Shown here: one piece after another, positions 10,760 through 20,124 of the stretch
How positions within the stretch are numbered: the stretch's first letter is position 1
Layout of the letters: each line of letters starts with the position of its first letter
Source: an uncultured Alphaproteobacteria bacterium
GTDB lineage: Bacteria > Pseudomonadota > Alphaproteobacteria > RF32 > CAG-239
DNA: 64,000 nucleotides
Reading direction: 5' to 3'
Assembly: GCA_944390885.1 (NCBI GenBank)
Contig: CALXRP010000002.1
Span: 1-64,000, forward strand
Position numbers and translations under genes: made by a program
The notes under the pieces: generated by a model
What the model saw: the letters and a program-made list of their open reading frames with translations, nothing else
The model's database searches: none
Told to the model about the DNA's origin: nothing

Positions 10760-12079
10760 TTAAGCATCCTCAATCCCTTTTTTCTTTTGCTTTTCGCGGC
10801 GCAAATTATCAAAATAATCTACCCGGCGCTTGATTTCGCGCTCAAATCCGCGTTCTACCGGATGATACAGCTTAACCCGTTTGACCCCGTCCGGAAAATA
10901 ATTGGCACCGGAAAATCCGTCTTCCGTATCGGGATCATATTCATACCCCTCGCTATACCCGAGCTGTTTCATAAGCTTTGTCGGAGCATTCAAAATATTT
11001 TTCGGCGGCATCAGCGAACCGGTCTTGCGCGCCAAATCTTTGGCGGCATACATTGCCTTATACACGCCGACCGACTTGGGCGCCGTCGCCAGATAAGCCG
11101 TCAGCTGAAACACGGCCAAATCCCCTTCCGGCGATCCCAGGCGGTCATAGGTTTCCCAACAGGCAATCGCCTGTGTAACCGCATTCGGATCCGCCAGTGA
11201 AACGTCCTCCACCGCAAAGCGGGTCAACCGCCGCAGAATATACTTCGGATCTTCGCCGGCCTCAATCATCCGTGCCACCCAGTACAACGCCGCATCCACA
11301 TCCGTACCGCGCAAAGACTTATGCACGGCGGAGATCAGATTATAATGCCCGTCGCGCCCTTTGTCATAAACCGGCGCCCGCGAGCGAATAATCTTAACAA
11401 TGCTGTCCTTGTCAAATATCTCACCCGGCTGGGCATAAGCCCAAACGCTTTCCGCCAAATTTAAAATATAACGCCCGTCACCGTCGGCGGTTTCTTTCAT
11501 AAAACTGCGTGCCTCATCATCCACCGGCAATTTTTTACCCAGTTCGCGTTCGGCTCGCTGCAAAAGCTCTTCAAAATTTTCTTCATTCAGCCGGTTCAGC
11601 ACAAAAACCTGACACCGCGACAAAAGCGCCGCATTCAGTTCAAAAGACGGATTCTCCGTCGTCGCACCGACCAAAATAATCGTTCCGTCTTCTACATAAG
11701 GCAGAAAACCATCCTGCTGCGACTTGTTAAACCTGTGAATTTCATCAACAAACAAAAGTGTGCCTTTACCCTGATTCGCCCGTCTTTCCTGTGCATAGGT
11801 AAACACCCGTTTCAAATCGGCCACACCGGAAAAAACGGCTGAAATCTGCTCAAAATAAAGATTGGTATGCTCGGCAATCAGGCGCGCAATTGTCGTTTTG
11901 CCGCAGCCCGGCGGCCCCCAGAGAATAAAAGACGTAATCTTACCGGATTTGATCATCCGTCCGAGCGGGGCATTATCACCGACAATATGATCCTGTCCCA
12001 CGACTTCTTTCAAAGTCCGTGGACGCAAACGATCAGCCAACGGCCGCTTCACTTGTGACGAAAACAGCGTATCTTCCAT
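10760..12079 (-). CDS. rarA: Replication-associated recombination protein A
   Basis: RarA (MgsA) is a clamp-loader-like AAA+ ATPase acting at stalled replication forks. The 439-residue protein shows the family N-terminus (PLADRLRPRTLKEVVGQDHI), Walker A GPPGCGKTT (55-63), Walker B LLFVDEIHRFNKSQQD, sensor 1 GATTENPSF, and the C-terminal tetramerisation and MgsA domain ending in a typical HPVERGFE segment. Length is normal. It has no close same-strand partners. Confidence 0.97.
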   Translation of the reverse strand: MEDTLFSSQVKRPLADRLRPRTLKEVVGQDHIVGDNAPLGRMIKSGKITSFILWGPPGCGKTTIARLIAEHTNLYFEQISAVFSGVADLKRVFTYAQERRANQGKGTLLFVDEIHRFNKSQQDGFLPYVEDGTIILVGATTENPSFELNAALLSRCQVFVLNRLNEENFEELLQRAERELGKKLPVDDEARSFMKETADGDGRYILNLAESVWAYAQPGEIFDKDSIVKIIRSRAPVYDKGRDGHYNLISAVHKSLRGTDVDAALYWVARMIEAGEDPKYILRRLTRFAVEDVSLADPNAVTQAIACWETYDRLGSPEGDLAVFQLTAYLATAPKSVGVYKAMYAAKDLARKTGSLMPPKNILNAPTKLMKQLGYSEGYEYDPDTEDGFSGANYFPDGVKRVKLYHPVERGFEREIKRRVDYFDNLRREKQKKKGIEDA

Positions 12080-12202
12080 TTCCCCAATCGATTCTTAAAG
12101 TTCAAACTGCGCTTATCATAAACGAATATTCAAAAATTAACAGCACAAATTTTACCGCACGGAGTCTTTTTTTTGCAGCATATCTGTATAAAAAATAATT
12201 TT

Positions 12203-13429
12203 TTATCGAGCTCTCCCCCGATATAAATTTCTTTTTTGCAAAAAAGATATCATCTGTTTGGCCTTTTTCCATATATTTTCAGGTTTCAAAAACATTTCCG
12301 TTCGTTTAAGCATTGCATAATACCGTCCCCGTTTGTTATACCGTAAATACAGCTGACGAAACTCTTTTACATCTTCTCCGCAATACAAATAATCATCTTC
12401 AAAAACAGCGGCCTTTTCTTGTTCCGATCTGGCCTTCTGTAACCTCAGCAAAATATTTTCCAGTTCGGCTTTTTTATCATAAACCCGTTTTTCCCTGGCT
12501 TCCGTACAATCTTTATACCATCTTGTTTTTTCATAAGAAAAAGGATACACCCTGGCATACCTTTCTTCAAATTTGGCATATCTCTCAAAATCAAGCGGCA
12601 AATAGGCATATCTGTCCACCATTCTCTGTGCAAAAATTGCCGTTTTGACCATATCAATCCTGCCGCCGATTTTTTCAAAACTTTGCCTATCCATCTTTCT
12701 CAACTCCGGAATAAGATTCTTAACCACGGCATAAGAATTATATTTCACATCAACATTTCCGGAAAAATCGGCATTATTCACGGCTTTTTCCATTACAAAA
12801 GCCTCCGCATCCCGGCGTTCTCTTTCAGTCTTGGCATTCAAGATCATCATGGCAGAAGCAAAAACTTCGGCATGGACTTCACACCTATACAAAGAATACT
12901 CATCTTTTCCCCGCCAAAATTTCATCTTCAGCAGATCTTGCAGATTATGTCCTGCTTCATGATAAAAATTCATCACCGAATGAGCCGGACTTCTTGCCGC
13001 ATAATAAAACAATACCGAGGCACTGCCACTGCCGACATAACATCCCGAAACATCTTTACCCAGCATTTCCATATTTTTTATATACATTCCCCGGCCGCGA
13101 AAACTCTTGTCTTTCGGATTCAAAACACCGGCTTCATGCAAATATTTCAAGCTGCGGCTTCCCCAGGCTGCAAAAGCCTGACGAATAAGCGAAGCATTAT
13201 AATACCGCCGGTTAAGTCCGGAATAGCGCCGGGCAACAATTTTATCATAATCCACACACAAAAACGGACGGCCATTTGCCTTATTAATCCCCTCCAAATC
13301 AAAAATAGCATAAGCAAGCTCCCGATCCACTTTATCGGCAAACGCTGCCCGCCGGCAGAAAGGATAACACCCGCTTCGGATATAATCGGCAATTTCCTGC
13401 CTCAATTTTGCTTCACTGTATTGATACAT
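12203..13429 (-). CDS. Putative zinc metalloprotease-like protein (HEAGH motif)
   Basis: 408 residues from the ATG at 13429, chosen because AAGGGAG lies seven bases upstream; the frame runs further upstream without an RBS. The one clear motif is HEAGH at 157-161, an HExxH zinc signature, followed by acidic residues Glu184 and Glu188 (CEVHAEVFA) that could give a third ligand, as in gluzincins. There is no signal peptide or membrane helix, so any activity would be cytoplasmic or it could be an exported effector. The rest is basic, Tyr- and Arg-rich and unfamiliar. It lies 63 bases after the pentapeptide-repeat gene. Confidence 0.6.
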   Translation of the reverse strand: MYQYSEAKLRQEIADYIRSGCYPFCRRAAFADKVDRELAYAIFDLEGINKANGRPFLCVDYDKIVARRYSGLNRRYYNASLIRQAFAAWGSRSLKYLHEAGVLNPKDKSFRGRGMYIKNMEMLGKDVSGCYVGSGSASVLFYYAARSPAHSVMNFYHEAGHNLQDLLKMKFWRGKDEYSLYRCEVHAEVFASAMMILNAKTERERRDAEAFVMEKAVNNADFSGNVDVKYNSYAVVKNLIPELRKMDRQSFEKIGGRIDMVKTAIFAQRMVDRYAYLPLDFERYAKFEERYARVYPFSYEKTRWYKDCTEAREKRVYDKKAELENILLRLQKARSEQEKAAVFEDDYLYCGEDVKEFRQLYLRYNKRGRYYAMLKRTEMFLKPENIWKKAKQMISFLQKRNLYRGRAR

Positions 13430-13492
13430 AAAAAAACTCCCTTGTTTCAAATTACAACAAGAGAGCTTGATTATCAACTTTTTTCCAATTTT

Positions 13493-14749
13493 TTACGAAC
13501 GTGTATTGCCCATTGACGATTTTATTCTCCCGAGCGTTGCCGCATCAAATTCCTGCCCTTTGATACGCACTTTCTTTTTTTCTTTCACTTCTTTTTCCTG
13601 CGGCCGAATTTCTTTTTCAATTGTTTTTTCTTCCGGCACCCGCACGGCATTTTCTTTTTTCTTCTCCTTTTCCTGTTTCATTTGCTCAAGGGCCTCGCGT
13701 TTTCTGGCCTCAATAACCCCCCGCAACTCGGCATTATGCGATTTTTCTTTATCCGCTTTTTCTTTTTGTATCTCCGCCACAATCTCGGCATCCGTCGGCT
13801 CGGGAGCCTGACCGTAACCCATTTTTTGCATGAGTTTTTGCCCCATCTTCATCATATCTGAAATTTTAGTACCTTTCATCTTGGTCGTATCAATTACGCC
13901 AAACTCTTTCCGATTATTGAAAAAGTCTTCAAAATCAATATTCCAGCCTTTTCTTTTAGCCTTGTTTTTGGGTGCCAGCAGCATTTTCATCTCGGCCGGC
14001 GTCGGAACCCGCCCTAAAGCCTGAGCAATCTGCTCCGGTGTAATAATACATTGACTAAGGTCAAGCCCCCACAAATCTACTCCCGTTAAGTTACACCCCG
14101 TAAAATCCACACCGCGCAAATCAACCTTGCTTAAATCGATTCTGGACAAATCCAAAAGCGTCAGGTTCAAAAGCGTCAGCTTGAGTTTATGCGGATAATA
14201 CTTTGCCAAAAACTCAATCAGCGTCTGAAAATCTTCCAACGCCCAATCATCGATTTTAATATCCAGCAAAATGGCATCTTCAATATCAATATCTTCAAAT
14301 TTGATACCTGAAAGATTAGCACCGGTAAAATTAGTATTTTTAAGAACGGCGCCTGACAAAACGGCTCCGGTCAGATCTGCCCCGGAAAGATTGGCCCCGC
14401 TGAGATTAGACCCCGAAAAATCAACACCGCGCAAATTGGCTCCCGACAAATCCGTTCCGCTCAAATCCGCACAGGAGAAATTAGCATTTTCCAAATTCTC
14501 TCCGGCAAAATTTCCGTCTTCCAGTTTTTTTCCGGAAAATTCAATTTTTGAAAGCGGCTGATACAGCCTTTCCTCCGCTTTGCGAGCACCGGGATTAGGT
14601 TTCGTTGCCGAAACGGCACTCCATTCAAACACCGTTCCGCCATCACTCGATGTATCTGAAGCCGAGCGCTCATAAGCAATCTTTGAACTCTGAATTTTTT
14701 GTTTCAGAGCTTCTAAGTCTTTCTTGTCTGTTTCCTCGTCGCTACTCAT
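13493..14749 (-). CDS. Pentapeptide-repeat protein with charged C-terminus
   Basis: 418 residues. About 18 tandem A(D/N)LSG-type pentapeptides span roughly residues 70-155, with a second shorter set at about 195-235 (DLSRIDLSKVDLRGVDF). Such repeats fold as a right-handed quadrilateral beta helix. A low-charge linker follows, then a very charged Lys/Glu helical region from about 310 to the end. No signal peptide. Function cannot be derived; it may act as a scaffold. It follows the SPOR lipoprotein gene on the same strand by about 70 bases. Confidence 0.85.
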   Translation of the reverse strand: MSSDEETDKKDLEALKQKIQSSKIAYERSASDTSSDGGTVFEWSAVSATKPNPGARKAEERLYQPLSKIEFSGKKLEDGNFAGENLENANFSCADLSGTDLSGANLRGVDFSGSNLSGANLSGADLTGAVLSGAVLKNTNFTGANLSGIKFEDIDIEDAILLDIKIDDWALEDFQTLIEFLAKYYPHKLKLTLLNLTLLDLSRIDLSKVDLRGVDFTGCNLTGVDLWGLDLSQCIITPEQIAQALGRVPTPAEMKMLLAPKNKAKRKGWNIDFEDFFNNRKEFGVIDTTKMKGTKISDMMKMGQKLMQKMGYGQAPEPTDAEIVAEIQKEKADKEKSHNAELRGVIEARKREALEQMKQEKEKKKENAVRVPEEKTIEKEIRPQEKEVKEKKKVRIKGQEFDAATLGRIKSSMGNTRS

Positions 14750-14822
14750 TGCCTCAGCCTGTTTTTCCTAAATAGACATTTTTGTCATCATACCCTGAAT
14801 TTCAGCCTTTTGCAAGATTAAA

Positions 14823-16619
14823 CTATCTAAGGATACAACCTCTGCCGGCCTGACGCAGTTTATTGCAAATACCGACGAAACCGCCCTTTTCCGACTGAAC
14901 GATCAAACGATGGATTTCCTTACCGTCGACCGTAACCGTCTCGACCTGTCCTTGCATCTTTGCCAGCTCCGGATAATTCCGCTGCAAATCTTTCCAGGCC
15001 TTCTCGGCGTTATCACATTCAGAAAACGCCCCAAGCTGCATAACTTTCCGGCTGTTAGCCTCCGGACCATACAGGCTGAATACTCCTGCAGAAGCGGACA
15101 ATGCCGCCGGCCGGCTCACATTTTTCTTCGGCGGAATAACAACCTTTCCGCCTTCAACCACTTCTTCAAGCCAGTTTTCGTCTTTATTCCAATTTGCATC
15201 CTCCGCCGGTTTCTTTTTTTCCGGTTCCGGAGAATTAGCCAGCATTTGAACCAGATCTTGTTTAAACGCCGCTTTCAACGCCGTAACAATCTGTTTAATA
15301 TCCTTTTTCATCAATTTTTGATCAAACGGCGAAAAACCGGCATAAAAATACAAAGCTCTGAGCGCAACGGCTCTCTCGGCCAACACTTGGCTTTCTTTGC
15401 TTTCAGCCTCCAAAAGCTTGAGCTTCAAATTCAAAACTTCCAGTTTTTCGTCCGGCAGCAGATTATAGTTTTTCTCTTTCTCTCGGATCTCCTGTTTCAG
15501 CCCTTTCACTTTTTCTGCCACAACCTCATAATCCCCGGAAGCCGATTTAACCATATTATACGCAATCTCATTCTGAACAAAAATAGCGATTCCCATTTCA
15601 TTCAGCACCTTGCGGCGGACAAATTCTTTCTCCTGAACTTTCTGGCTGTCCACCCGGGCATATCCCAAAGTCGCACTCACCAAATTCTCAGCCGTATTTT
15701 TAGCCCGGGCAATCAGACCGTTGATATAAATCGGATCCTTGGCATCATAACCGTTAATCTGCAAACGCTCCACCTCCGGATAAGCCTTAAAAATATTCGC
15801 CCGGATACCGTCATAAGTTGCAGGCACGTTATCCAACCTGAATTCTTCCCGATTCTTAGCCGCCGACTTCTGAAAAACATCCAAAACATAATTACGGTCA
15901 AAATCCTCAAGCTCATAAAAACGACGTCCTTCAAGCTCAAGTTTTTTGCCGTCAAACTTCACCAGTTTTTCATACTCGTCAACATTCTGCTGCAGTTGTT
16001 TTTTGAAATTGACCAATTCATAAACAACCACTTCCAACCCTTTTTTATATTCCTTGTCTTCAACACTCAAAACACCGTTCTTTTCCTGCTTTGCCTCCAA
16101 ATCGGCCAGGATTTTCTGCTGTTTTTTCAAAAGCCTGTCTATCTCAGCAATCTTTTTGGCCGAGAATAAAGCGCTCTGGTGCGACCGAATAGCCGCCAAT
16201 GCCAGATACTGAGAGGCTTTTGCATAAATTCCCTCGTTTCTGATCGCATCGCTGTCCTCCAGATTCGCAACGGCAAACATAACCGAAAAATCCAACAGAC
16301 GGATGGAATTATACAATGGATTCTCCTCGCCCGAAACGGCGCCGCTGACATTATTCAACAATTCTCTGGCTGTAAGTTTGCTTGGATTCTTAAGTTTTTT
16401 TCCCATATTTTGCGCCGTAAAATCCACATTATATTTCACGGCTCTTGCCATCGACTGATACACATCCAGCCGTCCGGTAACCTTTTCCGGCTCCATGGCA
16501 AACGGGATCTCCTCAACCTCGATTTTCTCGCTCCCCCATTTTGTTTCATCACTGGCACATCCCGCCAAAAACAAAGAAAACACAGTCAAAAAAGACAAAC
16601 AGGAACGATAATTTTTCAT
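14823..16619 (-). CDS. Outer-membrane lipoprotein with TolC-like helices and SPOR domain
   Basis: 598 residues from ATG 16619 (a TTG two codons upstream is also possible, with AAGGA before it). A lipoprotein signal ends in LAGC, with Cys21 as the lipidation site. The middle is long and helical with heptad character, resembling outer-membrane efflux (TolC/OEP) helices; it includes KKQQKILADLEAKQ. The last 75 residues form a SPOR domain (VMQLGAFSECDNAEKAWKDL), which binds denuded peptidoglycan strands, typically at division sites. Tethering an efflux-like helical body to septal wall is unusual. Function is not known. Confidence 0.75.
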   Translation of the reverse strand: MKNYRSCLSFLTVFSLFLAGCASDETKWGSEKIEVEEIPFAMEPEKVTGRLDVYQSMARAVKYNVDFTAQNMGKKLKNPSKLTARELLNNVSGAVSGEENPLYNSIRLLDFSVMFAVANLEDSDAIRNEGIYAKASQYLALAAIRSHQSALFSAKKIAEIDRLLKKQQKILADLEAKQEKNGVLSVEDKEYKKGLEVVVYELVNFKKQLQQNVDEYEKLVKFDGKKLELEGRRFYELEDFDRNYVLDVFQKSAAKNREEFRLDNVPATYDGIRANIFKAYPEVERLQINGYDAKDPIYINGLIARAKNTAENLVSATLGYARVDSQKVQEKEFVRRKVLNEMGIAIFVQNEIAYNMVKSASGDYEVVAEKVKGLKQEIREKEKNYNLLPDEKLEVLNLKLKLLEAESKESQVLAERAVALRALYFYAGFSPFDQKLMKKDIKQIVTALKAAFKQDLVQMLANSPEPEKKKPAEDANWNKDENWLEEVVEGGKVVIPPKKNVSRPAALSASAGVFSLYGPEANSRKVMQLGAFSECDNAEKAWKDLQRNYPELAKMQGQVETVTVDGKEIHRLIVQSEKGGFVGICNKLRQAGRGCILR

Positions 16620-16741
16620 GAGCAAGGCATCCTTTGCAAAAAAATTGTAACAATATGTAACAAGAATTTAAAAGCTTTTTATCAAATTTATTGGTATATG
16701 TAAACTAAAATTAATCCAAAAACAAAATAGAGGCAAATTTA

Positions 16742-17764
16742 ATGACTGATAAAATTAGAGTGGCAGTAATTGGCGCTGGCATGATGGGCAAAAACCATCT
16801 TAAGACTTATAAAACGTTAAACAACGTAGAACTCGTCGGCGTATATGACATTTTCCCCGACGCAGCCAAAGCGGCAGCCGAAACTTTCGGAATCAAAGCC
16901 TTTTCCTCAATGGAAGAAGTCGCTGCCAACGTTGACGCGGTAAGTGTTGTAACCACTTCTGTCACCCATGCCGATGTCGGCGAATTTTTCTTAACCCGCA
17001 AAATTCATTGTATGATGGAAAAACCGCTGGCCACCACGGAAGAAGAGTGCAACCGGCTGATAAAAGCGGCAAAAGACAACAATGTTGTTTTGCTGGTCGG
17101 CCATATTGAACAGTTCAACCCGGCGGTAGAACAAATGCATCGCCTGCTTTCCGACACGTCAAAGATTCGTTCTTTAACGGCACAGCGCATGTCTGCTGCT
17201 TCCGGCCGGATCACCGATGTCGATGTTGCCATGGATTTGATGATTCACGATGCGGAAATCATTCTTTCCCTCGTCAAATCTCCGGTCAAAAGCATCAATG
17301 CCTCTGCGGTAAAAACGCCTGACCACGCCTCCGGCAAAGACTACATTACGGCGCTGATCGAGTTTGAAAACGGTGTTACCGCCAACGTAACTGCCAGCCG
17401 CATCACGCAGGCTCGCGTCCGGACTTTGGCCGTTACGACCGATACCAACTACATTGATATGGACTTCATCAACCAGAGCATCAATGTCCACACTCAGGGA
17501 CGTATGCCTTATGTCAATCAGGAAGAAATTCCGGAATGGATGCATTACGGTTTAAAAGGCAGCGTCGAACAGCTGTTTATTCCGACCAACCAACCGCTGC
17601 AGGCAGAATTGAATCACTTTATCAATTGCGTCAACGGCCTGGAAACACCGCGCATCACCGGCGAAGCCGCGCTTGAAGCTCTGCGTGTTATTTGGGGGGT
17701 TCAGCAAAAGCTCGGTTTTTTTATGCAGGACAATAATGCAAATTTGAAAGTCGCCGCGGAATAA
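16742..17764 (+). CDS. Gfo/Idh/MocA family oxidoreductase
   Basis: 340 residues. The N-terminal Rossmann fold has VAVIGAGMMGKNH, followed by the family motif EKPLA at about 93-97 and DLMIHDAEII, which holds the catalytic His/Asp region. Members oxidise or reduce sugars and sugar nucleotides with NAD(P). The substrate is not clear; UDP-GlcNAc 3-dehydrogenase (GnnA-like) is one possibility because such genes occur alone in envelope contexts, but no aminotransferase partner is here. Its stop overlaps the truA start by one base (TAATG). Confidence 0.85.
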   Translation: MTDKIRVAVIGAGMMGKNHLKTYKTLNNVELVGVYDIFPDAAKAAAETFGIKAFSSMEEVAANVDAVSVVTTSVTHADVGEFFLTRKIHCMMEKPLATTEEECNRLIKAAKDNNVVLLVGHIEQFNPAVEQMHRLLSDTSKIRSLTAQRMSAASGRITDVDVAMDLMIHDAEIILSLVKSPVKSINASAVKTPDHASGKDYITALIEFENGVTANVTASRITQARVRTLAVTTDTNYIDMDFINQSINVHTQGRMPYVNQEEIPEWMHYGLKGSVEQLFIPTNQPLQAELNHFINCVNGLETPRITGEAALEALRVIWGVQQKLGFFMQDNNANLKVAAE

Positions 17765-18504
17765 TGCGTTATAAAATCACCGTAGAATACGACGGCACAA
17801 ATTTGCTGGGCTGGCAAAGGCAGTTAGACGGCCCGAGTGTACAAGAGCATTTGGAAAATGCTCTTTTCGCTTTTACCGGCACCAAAACCGAAGTCGCCGG
17901 CGCAGGCCGAACCGATGCCGGCGTTCATGCCCTCAAGCAGGTTGCCCATTTTGATGTAGAAAAAGAATGGGATGTTTTTCGGATGAGAGAAGCCTACAAT
18001 GCTCATCTGCGCTTAATGGAAGCGCCGGTCTCCGTATTGGAGATTGAAAAAGTTCCTTCAGATTTTCACGCTCGTTTTTCTGCCAAAGGCCGCGGCTATA
18101 TTTACCGGATATTAAACCGCAAGGCGCCGCCCGCCATTGAAAAAAACCGCGTTTGGTGGGTTCCTGTTCCGCTGGATATTGAAAAAATGCGCCAAGGCGC
18201 GCAATATCTGCTCGGCAAACACGATTTCACATCTTTCCGCGCCGCCGCCTGCCAGGCCAAATCCCCGGTTAAAACGCTCGACCGGCTGGATATTGAACAA
18301 CGCGGCGAAGAAATCGTCTTTATTGTCGAAGCCCGCTCCTTTTTGCACCACCAGGTTCGCAATATGGTCGGCACCCTGCGCGAAGTCGGCGACGGCAGCC
18401 GGCAGCCGGAAGACATTAAAACGATTCTGGAAGCCTGCGATCGGCGGGTTGCCGGCCCTAACGCTCCTGCCTGCGGGCTATACCTGAATCGCGTTGAATA
18501 TTAA
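17764..18504 (+). CDS. truA: tRNA pseudouridine(38-40) synthase
   Basis: 246 residues. TruA modifies uridines 38-40 in the tRNA anticodon arm. Signature segments are EYDGTNLLGWQRQ, AGAGRTDAGVHA with the catalytic Asp, and FLHHQVRNMVGTL. Length is normal. It is translationally coupled to the oxidoreductase gene. Confidence 0.97.
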   Translation: MRYKITVEYDGTNLLGWQRQLDGPSVQEHLENALFAFTGTKTEVAGAGRTDAGVHALKQVAHFDVEKEWDVFRMREAYNAHLRLMEAPVSVLEIEKVPSDFHARFSAKGRGYIYRILNRKAPPAIEKNRVWWVPVPLDIEKMRQGAQYLLGKHDFTSFRAAACQAKSPVKTLDRLDIEQRGEEIVFIVEARSFLHHQVRNMVGTLREVGDGSRQPEDIKTILEACDRRVAGPNAPACGLYLNRVEY

Positions 18505-18533
18505 AGGTTATCAACAACTTATCTTGAGTCCTA

Positions 18534-18562
18534 TTGACATCGGTGACACCGGAATGTAACAT
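18534..18562 (+). promoter_or_regulatory. Sigma70-type promoter for a short RNA
   Basis: Perfect TTGACA (18534-18539), a 17-base spacer and TAACAT (18557-18562). The only thing before the terminator at 18600-18631 is about 60 bases of non-coding sequence. Confidence 0.65.
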
Positions 18563-18568
18563 ATTCTG

Positions 18569-18631
18569 TATGGTGGATAATTGTATCAGCCATACAATAG
18601 ACTGAACGTTTTTTTCGTTCAGTCTTTTTTT
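18569..18631 (+). ncRNA. Candidate small RNA, about 63 bases
   Basis: Downstream of the promoter at 18534-18562 lies a hairpin TGTATGG / CCATACA (18567-18573 and 18590-18596, 16-base loop) and then a perfect 9-bp terminator stem GACTGAACG / CGTTCAGTC with seven T (18600-18631). No start codon with an RBS is present. A promoter, a structured body and a strong terminator within 100 bases are the standard layout of a trans-acting small RNA. The family is unknown to me. The hairpin loop or single-stranded GGATAATTG could be the pairing region. The first hairpin would need the start at or before 18567. Confidence 0.5.
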
Positions 18632-18693
18632 ATTTTAAATTTCGGACAGGGAGCTTCGGCTCTTTTTTTTGTTAATATTAAGGAGATTATAAA

Positions 18694-19602
18694 ATGAAAG
18701 AGCATGAACAATATTTGCTGGACGTCATTCAGGGAAGACGTCCGTTCAAAAACCCCAACCCCAAATTGGGAGAAGGGAAATACTACTATCTTGACCCCAA
18801 CCAGGAATACGACGATATGGCACCGGCCCGCCCCGATCAAAAAACCTATGTCCCCAGTGAAGATTCGCCCAACCCTTATTTACAGCCCCGACCACAGGCA
18901 CAACAATCTCAACAACAACCGTAGTTTCAGGGCTATGCATCAGTTTCCGGCTCAATCCCCAACGCTGCTGCCCGCATGCACTCTTCTGCTTCGGATAACA
19001 AAAAATACGCCGAACATAATCTAAAAAAACCCAGTGCCGAAATGGCTAAAATAAAACCTTTTTTAAGAGGAGCAGAAGGGCTAGAAGAACATCCGTACCG
19101 CGATATCTATGGAAAAGTCACTGTTTGCGAGGGACACATGGTACCTAATCCTAACAAGAATATGATTGAATTTCCTTGATTGGATAAAACAACGAATATG
19201 TTGGCCAGCAACGAAAAAATCAATACCGATTCCAGTAAACTCACAAACCTTCCTTATGGACCGAATTATACGGCCGATTTTTATAAAGATAAAACCGATT
19301 TAAAACTGCCACCGGAATATTGCAAGAAATTACTTGACCACGACTTAGCCGTTCGGGAAAAAGAATTAAGCAGAGGCTTTCCGAACTATAACCGCATGAG
19401 TCCTGATATGCAACGCGCCTTAATGGACGTACATTATCAGTCTAACGCTTTTAACAAAAAAAGACCTCAAATCCGGAAATTGCATGATGCGGCAAGACAA
19501 TTTGACAAAGAAAATTTCTGCAAAGCCTTAATGCGGGATGATTCCAAACGTCCTGACCTCAAACCAAGAAATGAATGGGTATACGAACAATGTCAAAACT
19601 GA
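18694..19602 (+). pseudogene. Broken GH24-type lysozyme gene (two in-frame stops)
   Basis: One continuous reading frame of 303 codons runs from the ATG at 18694 (AAGGAG upstream) to 19602, interrupted only by TAG at 18922 and TGA at 19177. The part after the TAG reads AEGLEEHPYRDIYGKVTV, with Glu, Asp and Thr spaced 9 and 6 residues apart, exactly the T4-lysozyme catalytic triad. The C-terminal part (RMSPDMQRALMDVHYQS) matches the rest of GH24. CAG to TAG and TGG to TGA single changes explain both stops. Other genes here end normally in TGA, for example ligA and pepP, so recoding is unlikely. Probably a recently inactivated phage-type endolysin or muramidase. Confidence 0.75.
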
Positions 19603-19663
19603 TGACAAATTTATTATACTTGTATATTATTATGTTAAATTATTAAAAATAGTGAGAATATCC

Positions 19664-20122
19664 ATGAAAAAATGCTTTTACTACTTCATCACTTTATTAA
19701 TTTTATTACCAATAAAATCACACGCCAAAATAGCTTCTAATGAATTTATTTATAATCCACAAACTCTCCGTATCTCTACTACTGAAGAATTTGTTGATTA
19801 TAGATTCTACTACACCTTAAATCCTCTGTGCAGACATTGCTGGCGGCTGATTATTACACCAAACCTAATTATCCAAGATAATTTCTTAGGCACGGTAGAG
19901 TTACAAAATTGTAAACTACTAACAAACCAAAAAAATTTCATCAAATATAAATGCACAAATATTTATACACCCGGAATAACAGACATAATTGAATTCAAAA
20001 TTGGAGACTGGGATCCCACCTTCAAGGCCTATATTGTAACACGAAATAATTTCGAAATAGATGGTCGCCATGTAAGTAGACAAACTTACCTCATTGACAG
20101 TTCCAAACAAGAGAAAGACTAA
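19664..20122 (+). CDS. Secreted hypothetical protein
   Basis: 152 residues from ATG 19664 with GTGAGAAT upstream. A clear Sec signal peptide (MKKCFYYFITLLILLPIKSHA) is followed by a mature domain with four cysteines (NPLCRHCW, ELQNC, YKC) that may form disulfides in the periplasm. No family recognised. The region is more AT-rich than neighbouring core genes. It follows the broken lysozyme gene and precedes a very short secreted peptide gene by two bases. Confidence 0.7.
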   Translation: MKKCFYYFITLLILLPIKSHAKIASNEFIYNPQTLRISTTEEFVDYRFYYTLNPLCRHCWRLIITPNLIIQDNFLGTVELQNCKLLTNQKNFIKYKCTNIYTPGITDIIEFKIGDWDPTFKAYIVTRNNFEIDGRHVSRQTYLIDSSKQEKD

Positions 20123-20124
20123 TT

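Noticed and set aside
12683-13516. Plus-strand frame (277 codons) opposite the HEAGH protein gene
   Set aside because: Antisense shadow; the minus-strand frame has a clear RBS and zinc motif.
14910-16169. Long plus-strand frame (419 codons) opposite the SPOR lipoprotein gene
   Set aside because: Antisense shadow with Phe/Ile/His-rich composition; the minus-strand gene has a lipobox and SPOR domain.
18694-19602. Stop codon recoding (TAG as Gln, TGA as Trp) in the lysozyme gene
   Set aside because: TAG and TGA are used as normal stops for several genes here, so two mutations in a decaying gene is simpler.
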